NCBI GenBank assembly: GCA_024684065.1
Contig: JAIKXO010000009.1
Coordinates: 1 to 64,000, forward strand
Source: Lachnospiraceae bacterium
Lineage (GTDB): Bacteria; Bacillota_A; Clostridia; Lachnospirales; Lachnospiraceae
Direction of reading: 5' to 3'
DNA: 64,000 bases
Part shown: positions 58,204-64,000 of the stretch, piece by piece
Numbering within the stretch: the stretch's first letter is position 1
How the letters are laid out: each line of letters opens with the position of its first letter
Made by a program: the position numbers and the translations under genes
The notes under the pieces: model-generated
Told to the model about the DNA's origin: nothing
Seen by the model: only the letters and a program-made list of their open reading frames with translations
Database searches by the model: none

Positions 58204-59706
58204 ATGTCGAGATCGCGCAGAGAGGAAGAAGAAGACAGGCTTATCAGGAGAAAAATGCTCGGCTACTGTGTTATCGCCGCGTCCCTTGTCATCCTCATTT
58301 TTTTGTACATGCTGTATAAGAACAACGAGGAAAGGCATCAGAGGCTGGCCGCAGAGGCGAAGGAGCAGCAGAAACAGCTTGAGGAGCTTAAGGCCGAGCA
58401 GGAGGAGCTTAAGGAGCTTGGAGTAGGCGAGAATAATCTCCGTTCCGAGGACCTGGATTTCTGGGAAATGTACGAGCCTGAAAAGAAGAAGGAGCCGGAG
58501 AAGGAAGAAGAGGAGTTTGTGCCGGAAAAACCACCGGTGACCCCGCTTCCGACCAGACCCCCGAAAACCGAAAATACCGATAATGCCGAAAATTATCCGG
58601 AGGATCCGGGTGAGGCTGTAAGGCCGCAGGATGACGCTACCGTAAATGAGCTTTCGGATGACGACAGGCATATAGGGATAACCGATCCTGACGGGAGGAC
58701 CATTTATTATGAGATAATGGACAACGTTCCCAGGAATGAATATACGATGGCGTCGAGCCTTTCAATGAAAAACGGAAGGCTTACATATAATGACGGGGAC
58801 ATAAGATCCTTAAACGGTGTTGTGGTAAACAAGAATCAGGGAATGATCGACTGGACAAGGGTCAGGGCAGACGGGACGGACTTTGCCATGGTAAAGGTTG
58901 CGTACAGGGGTTATGACAGCGGGATCATCTCATTAGATACCAATTTTGTCGTTAATGCAAGAGGCGCTGTGGAAAACGGGATAGCCGTGGGGACATATTT
59001 CTCCACACAGGCAATAAGCGAGGCCGAGGCGATAGAAGAAGCCAATTTTACCGTGGGGGCTATCTCACAGTATGGGATCACCTATCCGGTTGCCATATAT
59101 ATTGAAAATATAAAGAACGATACCGCAAGAACCGATGCTCTTACGATGGATGAGCGGACCGCTTACGTGAAAGCTTATCTTGATACGGTTAAGAGTTTCG
59201 GATTCACCCCTATGATCTACGCGGACATGAACACACTCATCAAGGATCTGGATCTCAGTAAGCTAAAGGGGTATTCGATATTTTTGTCGGATCCGGTGGA
59301 TTATACTCTTGCAAAGGAGCTTGGCATGAGCACGGAGCCTGCGCCGAAGCTCCTGCCGACTCCGGTCCCGACACAGGTTCCGTCTTATGCGGTCCCTTCG
59401 CTGTATCCGGCGTCTTCTTCGTCAGTAACCGGTCAGACATCATCCGCAAGCTATAATGTATCCGCTATGGCGCAGAAGAAGCAGACTTCTTCCACTGCTG
59501 AAAAGGATTCTTCTGCTGTCAGAACCGGTGAGGAGAGGGAGAGCGCCGAACAGGAGGCCGGAGAGCCTGCAGCCAGAGAAAAAAAATGGTATACCGAATT
59601 TCCCTACAGGTTTTCAATCTGGCAGTATAACCAGACCGGGGAGGTAGACGGTATAAACGGATCGGTACCGCTTACGATAGGATTCGTGGATTATTCGCAA
59701 AGGTGA
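58204..59706 (+). CDS. GH25-like protein lacking the catalytic Asp pair
   Basis: 500 residues. A basic N-terminus and one membrane helix (about 20-37) are followed by a coiled stretch (40-72), a Glu/Pro-rich stalk (90-150), and a GH25 lysozyme-like fold (205-365 and about 465-500). The usual GIDVS.HQG reads GVVVNKNQG (Asp to Val207) and the D-x-E pair reads YIE (Asp to Tyr299; Glu301 kept). A ~100-residue Ser/Pro/Thr insert (about 375-465) splits the last strand. It is probably an inactive glycan-binding or scaffold protein outside the membrane. GGAGG precedes the ATG by seven bases. Confidence 0.8.
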   Translation: MSRSRREEEEDRLIRRKMLGYCVIAASLVILIFLYMLYKNNEERHQRLAAEAKEQQKQLEELKAEQEELKELGVGENNLRSEDLDFWEMYEPEKKKEPEKEEEEFVPEKPPVTPLPTRPPKTENTDNAENYPEDPGEAVRPQDDATVNELSDDDRHIGITDPDGRTIYYEIMDNVPRNEYTMASSLSMKNGRLTYNDGDIRSLNGVVVNKNQGMIDWTRVRADGTDFAMVKVAYRGYDSGIISLDTNFVVNARGAVENGIAVGTYFSTQAISEAEAIEEANFTVGAISQYGITYPVAIYIENIKNDTARTDALTMDERTAYVKAYLDTVKSFGFTPMIYADMNTLIKDLDLSKLKGYSIFLSDPVDYTLAKELGMSTEPAPKLLPTPVPTQVPSYAVPSLYPASSSSVTGQTSSASYNVSAMAQKKQTSSTAEKDSSAVRTGEERESAEQEAGEPAAREKKWYTEFPYRFSIWQYNQTGEVDGINGSVPLTIGFVDYSQR

Positions 59707-59797
59707 ACAGAGATGCATCTGTCCGGTGACTGCAGGGCAGATGCTTTTTGTGCATTATTCATAAAGTACATTGTGTATTGTGTACACAGTTGATTAT

Positions 59798-59826
59798 TTG
59801 ACACAAAAGTATTATTATGTTAGAAT
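59798..59826 (+). promoter_or_regulatory. Consensus promoter of the SleB-like gene
   Basis: TTGACA (59798-59803), 17 bases, TAGAAT (59821-59826). The palindrome TGTGTACACA (about 59779-59788) lies just upstream and could be an operator. Confidence 0.75.
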
Positions 59827-59837
59827 GCTTTTGTGCT

Positions 59838-59946
59838 TTGGGGAGTTCAATAAGGGATAAATCGGTGCAGTAAGGAGTATATTTAAGGAATTCAATAAGG
59901 GGAATATACCGGGAGTGTATTTGGGAGTTCGATAAGGGGAATATAC
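59838..59946. repeat. Three direct repeats GGARTTCRATAAGGG in a leader
   Basis: Copies start near 59841, 59888 and 59925, each followed by a GGAGTATAT- or ATATAC-type stretch. They lie in the transcribed leader of the SleB-like gene. No terminator or ORF is formed. Confidence 0.65.
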
Positions 59947-59964
59947 TAAGGAGTATATCCCGTA

Positions 59965-60780
59965 ATGAGAAAGCATGTAAGCCGTACCGCGAACTTTTTC
60001 AGAGTGCTGTCCATACGTACATACATATGGTGCATTTCCGTTATTTCTTTAACGACCATGCTCTGCATGAGCTTTTTCATGGTCGATCCTTCGGACAGAC
60101 AGATAGTATTATCGGCAAAGACCATAGAGGCGTCCGACAAGGCCACTGATCTCGATGAAAACCTGATAGTCAGGTCTATCGTCAGGGAAGATTCTGAAGA
60201 GAACAGATATGAATACGGACTGCTAATGGATAATGCGATAGTAAGAGAAGATACCGCAGAGCCTGAACATCTCATAGCCACAGGCAGTTCTCCCGAGGGA
60301 GCACTCGAGGCCTCCCAGGCAGACGACGGTTCTTTTGGTGAAAAGTCTGATATTTCGGATAAATTCATCATCGAAAGGATCGATGAAGGTTCCCTGCCTG
60401 AGATTGACGAACTGTCTCTTAACAGTACCGTTTCCATAGCGGATTATATAGCTCTGTGCCAGATAGTGGAAGCCGAGGCGAAGTCAGAGGATATCCAGGG
60501 TAAGAGGCTTGTTGCTAACGTTATACTGAACCGCACAGATTCCGCAAGATATCCCGACAGCATAGAAAACGTGATACTGGATGACGGACAGTTCGACCCC
60601 GTTGAAAACGGTATATATTACAGAACCGTTCCCGGAGAGGATTCAAAATTTGCCGTAATGAGCGCGTTAAACGGAAATGATGATTCACAGGATGCACTGT
60701 TTTTCCAAAGGAGCGCATCATCCGTGTGGGGAGATAAGGTATACCTCTTCAGATACGGTTCACATTCCTTCTACAGATAA
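59965..60780 (+). CDS. Cell-wall hydrolase, SleB-like
   Basis: 271 residues. One N-terminal membrane helix or signal (residues ~18-38) is followed by a ~110-residue linker and a C-terminal SleB/Hydrolase_2 domain: ALCQIVEAEAKSEDIQGKRLVANVILNR with the likely catalytic Glu, and FF..SASSVWG..YRYGSHSFY-type end. Such enzymes cut peptidoglycan, in spore cortex or during growth. The length and early helix fit a membrane-bound or exported enzyme. GGAGTATATCCCGTA precedes the ATG, so the ribosome site is slightly distant. Confidence 0.85.
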   Translation: MRKHVSRTANFFRVLSIRTYIWCISVISLTTMLCMSFFMVDPSDRQIVLSAKTIEASDKATDLDENLIVRSIVREDSEENRYEYGLLMDNAIVREDTAEPEHLIATGSSPEGALEASQADDGSFGEKSDISDKFIIERIDEGSLPEIDELSLNSTVSIADYIALCQIVEAEAKSEDIQGKRLVANVILNRTDSARYPDSIENVILDDGQFDPVENGIYYRTVPGEDSKFAVMSALNGNDDSQDALFFQRSASSVWGDKVYLFRYGSHSFYR

Positions 60781-60997
60781 ATCCGGTTTTTCGAAAAGAC
60801 TGCTATTAAACGGTACCGGGAGGTCGTGTATATATGTAATGATCTATAGCTGCACGGTAAAGACCGGCAGCTATTATGGCATTTTAAGAGAATTTTAAGC
60901 ATGTCTCGTCCCGCAGGGAAATGCAGGCAGGCTTGAAAGATAAGAAACCAAATTATGCAAGGGGGGAAATCCTTAAAAAAAAAGGAGAGACAGGATC

Positions 60998-62986
60998 ATG
61001 AGAAAAAGCGTAAAAACGAGACTCATTGTAATCATTGTCGCCATTATGGCAATTCCGCTTATTGCCACGACGTTAATAAGCTACTTCACGTCAATGAACG
61101 AAGCCGTAAACAATATGGACAGGTTCAACACGTCGGCGGTAAGCATCGTTGAACACGATTTTAAATCGGTCGTGGAGCAGAATCTGCAGATCCTGCAGAC
61201 AGTAGCGAATTCCGTATCCGCAAGGAAGGTCTTAAAGGGTGAGCTTGATGTGGAATCGGTGAAGGACTGGCTTATGAAGGTCGACGCGGAGGTAGGGGAC
61301 GGCAATGCCCTCGCCATTACCGGAGCTGACGGAATGCAGGTGGTCAAGTCAGCCGGGGATCTCGTGGACGTATCCGAAAGGGAATATTTCCAGAAGGTTG
61401 CGGGCGGCGAACTTTTCTTCGTATCCGATCAGAACATCTCCAAGTCCTCGGGAGCGCGCATCTGTACCTTTATCCATGCGGTTTATGACCTTGACGGTAC
61501 TTTTATCGGCGCGGTTCAGAGAAACTACAACCTTGACGTATTCAACGAGCTCGTAAAGAATGAGGTCACCGAGAAAAATGAAGATATCTTCATAGGTGAC
61601 AATAACGGTGATCTGATAGCGCATACTTCCATGGACTTAAGCGGCCCGGAACCGGTGAATTTCTCAAGCCAGCAATGGTATACCGCGTCAAGGAGCGACA
61701 GGGAGGCAGCCGGAGGATATGATTCAAACTTCCAGGGGAATAAATGGCGCATGTCCTACCAGAGAGAACCGATCACGGGCTGGGTCACCGTAGTTGCAAG
61801 AGACCGCGGAGTGGCCATGGAATCCGCCAACAGGACGATGCTTATTATTATCGCGGTAAGTGTCGTGATGCTCATTATCGCTGTGATCCTTGCATTCGTC
61901 CTTGCAGCTTCGTTTACAAAGCCTATCGCGGCCATTGACAAAGCAGTAAGCTCCCTTGCGGAGGGTGAGTTCGAAGAGCTTACGGAGTACACGGACAGGC
62001 AGGATGAGTTCGGTCAGATTGTAACCAATACCAACAGGCTTATAGACAAGCTCAGGGAAGTAATAAATAAAGTCAAGAATTCATCCAACATTGTTCTTGA
62101 CCAGTCAAACAGCCTCTTTAGGACCTCCGAGAAGATCAATGACACGTCTTCGAGCGTGACTACCGCAGTTGATGAGATGGCAAGGGGAGCTACAGAGCAG
62201 GCTGAAACGATCCAGAGGGCTTCCGAGAACATCGGTATTTTGTCGGATGCGATCCAGAGCGTTGCGGAGAATGCCGAGCAGCTTGCCGAGAAGGCCGCCA
62301 GCATGAACGATGCAAGCCAGTCCTCGGCCGATGCCTTAAGGGAGCTTTCCTCAAATATCCAGGAGATGGCAGGCGCAATGACCGAGATCTCCGATACAAT
62401 GAATGAGACGAACAATGCTGTTAACAAGGTTAACGAGAAGGTTGACGGCATTACCAATATTGCGAGCCAGACGAACCTGCTCGCGCTGAACGCATCGATA
62501 GAAGCCGCGAGAGCCGGAGAAGCGGGCCGCGGATTTGCGGTCGTCGCGGAGGAGATCGGAAAACTTGCTTCCGATTCCGCTACTACCGCCGAGGAGATCA
62601 GGAGCGAGATGTCAAGGCTCCTTGTTCAGTCCCAGAGGGCTATCGATAAGACGAGCGCGGTATATTCACTCAGCAGCGAGGTAAATAAGGTGCTCGATGA
62701 GACAGTGAATCAGATCAACGGACTGATAGTTGAAGTTCAGTCAACTGTTGACGGTGTCAATAATATTTCCGGACTTACAGAGGAATGCGCGGCAAGTAAG
62801 AATATCATAGTAGACGCGATGAGCAGCCTTTCAGCGATTTCCGAAGAGAATGCGGCATCAACGCAGGAAACGGCCGCATCAATGCAGGAGCTTGGAGATA
62901 CCGTGAGCGGTCTTGCGGAATCCGCTGAGAATTCCGATACTATCGCAAAGGATCTGAGCAGTGAGCTTGAATTCTTTAAGCTGTAA
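60998..62986 (+). CDS. Methyl-accepting chemotaxis protein
   Basis: 662 residues. Two membrane helices (about 9-29 and 282-306) flank an extracellular dCache-type sensor, with [25 protein letters not shown] and [16 protein letters not shown] domain follows (about 307-360, [23 protein letters not shown]). The signalling tip is in [37 protein letters not shown], the near-invariant kinase-contact hairpin. No C-terminal pentapeptide tether. The ligand is unknown. GGAGAG lies nine bases before the ATG. Works with CheR (46941). Confidence 0.95.
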   Translation: MRKSVKTRLIVIIVAIMAIPLIATTLISYFTSMNEAVNNMDRFNTSAVSIVEHDFKSVVEQNLQILQTVANSVSARKVLKGELDVESVKDWLMKVDAEVGDGNALAITGADGMQVVKSAGDLVDVSEREYFQKVAGGELFFVSDQNISKSSGARICTFIHAVYDLDGTFIGAVQRNYNLDVFNELVKNEVTEKNEDIFIGDNNGDLIAHTSMDLSGPEPVNFSSQQWYTASRSDREAAGGYDSNFQGNKWRMSYQREPITGWVTVVARDRGVAMESANRTMLIIIAVSVVMLIIAVILAFVLAASFTKPIAAIDKAVSSLAEGEFEELTEYTDRQDEFGQIVTNTNRLIDKLREVINKVKNSSNIVLDQSNSLFRTSEKINDTSSSVTTAVDEMARGATEQAETIQRASENIGILSDAIQSVAENAEQLAEKAASMNDASQSSADALRELSSNIQEMAGAMTEISDTMNETNNAVNKVNEKVDGITNIASQTNLLALNASIEAARAGEAGRGFAVVAEEIGKLASDSATTAEEIRSEMSRLLVQSQRAIDKTSAVYSLSSEVNKVLDETVNQINGLIVEVQSTVDGVNNISGLTEECAASKNIIVDAMSSLSAISEENAASTQETAASMQELGDTVSGLAESAENSDTIAKDLSSELEFFKL

Positions 62987-63009
62987 ATTTAGATAAAATA
63001 ATGATACAA

Positions 63010-63038
63010 AGGCCCGGCGGTGTCAGATGCCGGGCTTT
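63010..63038 (+). terminator. Terminator of the chemoreceptor gene
   Basis: GCCCGGC..GCCGGGC followed by TTTTT, about 25 bases after the stop. Confidence 0.9.
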
Positions 63039-63056
63039 TTGTATGCCGGGACAGGC

Positions 63057-63830
63057 TCAGAGACCGAGGATCTTTTCAGAGATCTTTATATTTGTATATA
63101 TTTCCGCATATTCATGCGGAGGGATCGAGTCTATGTAATTTATATCGTACTTTTTTCCGGGCAGGCGCCTTGCTATTATATCGGCGGCTTTGTTATATGC
63201 GATCGCGGCCTCTGTTTCCGTCTGATACGTCCCGATGATATAAGTACCGTTTATGAGGATCTTAGCCCTGTACAGAGTCCTGTTCTTTTTTACTGTCTTC
63301 TCAACGCCGAAGAAACGGTTTATTATCTCTATATTTTCATACCTGTAATCAAAGGGGTCTCCGTTTATGAAGCGGTAATCCCTTCCGGCTACCGCATGGC
63401 GCCTGATCCCGTATCTGGAGTTGATGCTTAGCTGCATCCCGTAATCGGCAACAAAAAAATGTCCGCCTCTTTTAGAGATATGATGGCTTGAATAGAAGAA
63501 AAGATCGTCGATATCAAATTTGAAAACGGATTCAGGATCAATATAATACAGGAAATATCTTTTCATGAGATATACGGGGTTTTTAATATATACACCGTTA
63601 TCCCTGAAATTGATCAGTACTACATACTTGTCAAACCTCAGCACATGATCGGGGCTGTAATCATCTACAGACAGTTTTGAATACAGAGCCTCCTCAGCCT
63701 CTATGTAGGCTCTGGAAGCATCCTGCTCCTTATCGTAGCTTCCGAGGCTTATGTGCTTGTTGTTATATGTTATTGAACTCCTGTAATAGACGGAGCCGTC
63801 TTTTTTCCTGGTCTTATAGGTTCCCTGCAT
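63057..63830 (-). CDS. AP2/HNH-like DNA-binding protein
   Basis: 257 residues. Two AP2-like units: residues ~1-50 (GTYKTRKK..YRSSITYNNKHISLGSYDKEQDASRAY) and ~184-225 (GVEKTV..YRAKILINGTYIIGTYQTETEAAIAY). Between them, ~140-172 resembles an HNH-3 endonuclease (RDYRFINGDPFDYRYENIEIIN), but the usual His of DHxNGD is Phe, so the nuclease may be inactive. Such proteins are related to homing endonucleases. The central ~80 residues are aromatic-rich and unrecognised. The ribosome site is weak (GGAAAAC). Confidence 0.75.
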   Translation of the reverse strand: MQGTYKTRKKDGSVYYRSSITYNNKHISLGSYDKEQDASRAYIEAEEALYSKLSVDDYSPDHVLRFDKYVVLINFRDNGVYIKNPVYLMKRYFLYYIDPESVFKFDIDDLFFYSSHHISKRGGHFFVADYGMQLSINSRYGIRRHAVAGRDYRFINGDPFDYRYENIEIINRFFGVEKTVKKNRTLYRAKILINGTYIIGTYQTETEAAIAYNKAADIIARRLPGKKYDINYIDSIPPHEYAEIYTNIKISEKILGL

Positions 63831-63879
63831 GAGTTTTCCGGGCTATGATATCCTTAACGGATTTTTATCGGTTTAGGTA

Positions 63880-63908
63880 AAAGTAGCATTGCCGGCCTGA
63901 TCTGTCAA
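63880..63908 (-). promoter_or_regulatory. Promoter of the AP2/HNH-like gene
   Basis: On the minus strand TTGACA (63903-63908), 17 bases, TACTTT (63880-63885). Upstream (63920-63960) a CTGCCCG..CGGGCAG stem followed by ATCGCAAAGCAGC recalls the intergenic family. Confidence 0.65.
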
Positions 63909-64000
63909 CCGGTATTAAAGGCCGCGCTGCCCGCACTCTGACGGGCAGATCGCAAAGCAGCGTCAAAAAGAGCCTTGTCCTTTCAGTGATCAATGATATA

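Noticed and set aside
1..64000. Prophage, transposase, CRISPR array or tRNA
   Set aside because: No repeat-spacer array, integrase, capsid, DDE transposase or cloverleaf was recognised. Repeats seen are intergenic palindromes or in-gene tandem repeats.

Overview
The window reads as chromosome from an anaerobic, motile, Gram-positive Clostridia bacterium, most likely Lachnospiraceae. The evidence is strong GGAGG ribosome sites, pyruvate phosphate dikinase, an Rnf complex in C-D-G-E-A-B order, a sodium-pump decarboxylase operon, IspH directly upstream of an S1-domain protein, cheR and a chemoreceptor, and many small lysine/glutamate-rich proteins. The genus cannot be fixed from the sequence alone. 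I found no tRNA, rRNA, CRISPR array, integrase or intact transposase.

Layout. 1-2200: LytS-type kinase and a receiver/winged-helix regulator. 2200-5100: accessory segment with a pentanucleotide-repeat micro-ORF and a surface protein broken by two frameshifts, flanked by two copies of a short repeat. 5150-9260: hydrolase, small membrane protein, lipoprotein, and a dicarboxylate/amino-acid symporter fused to a kinase-like N-terminal domain. 9400-14600: a very large UbiB/ABC1-kinase-like protein split by a frameshift in an A7 run. 14600-22100: ppdK with a short terminated leader transcript, a PepD-type dipeptidase, a leaderless unknown gene, and CstA. 22200-28900: XpaC-like protein, TelA, zinc-ribbon protein and a heterodimeric ABC exporter. 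29000-35800: asnA, alaS, rpsU, a phosphoesterase, scpA and scpB. 35900-41700: an operon with carboxyltransferase subunits of both CoA-ester and oxaloacetate/pyruvate type, a biotin carrier and the beta and gamma parts of a sodium-pumping decarboxylase. 41800-47700: TetR-type regulator, BaiN-like flavoprotein, cmk, ispH, S1 protein, cheR. 47800-58100: exonuclease (minus strand), a leaderless CmpB-like gene leading into rnfCDGEAB, a membrane protein, and apbE (minus strand). 58200-63830: a GH25-like protein lacking both catalytic Asp residues, a SleB-like hydrolase, a chemoreceptor, and an AP2/HNH-like protein.

Energy theme. PPDK, the biotin-dependent decarboxylase operon, Rnf and ApbE (the flavin transferase Rnf needs) are consistent with metabolism around pyruvate/oxaloacetate coupled to a sodium or proton gradient.

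The most unusual non-coding signal is a family of nested palindromes in many intergenic gaps. They share modules (GGCAC-TTC-GTGCC, a stem ending in GGTGC, GACATTTGT palindromes). Some stems differ in sequence between copies yet still pair. Three apparent -1 frameshifts all sit at homopolymers (G5, G5, A7), so assembly error, slippage and true disruption must be separated before interpreting those genes.
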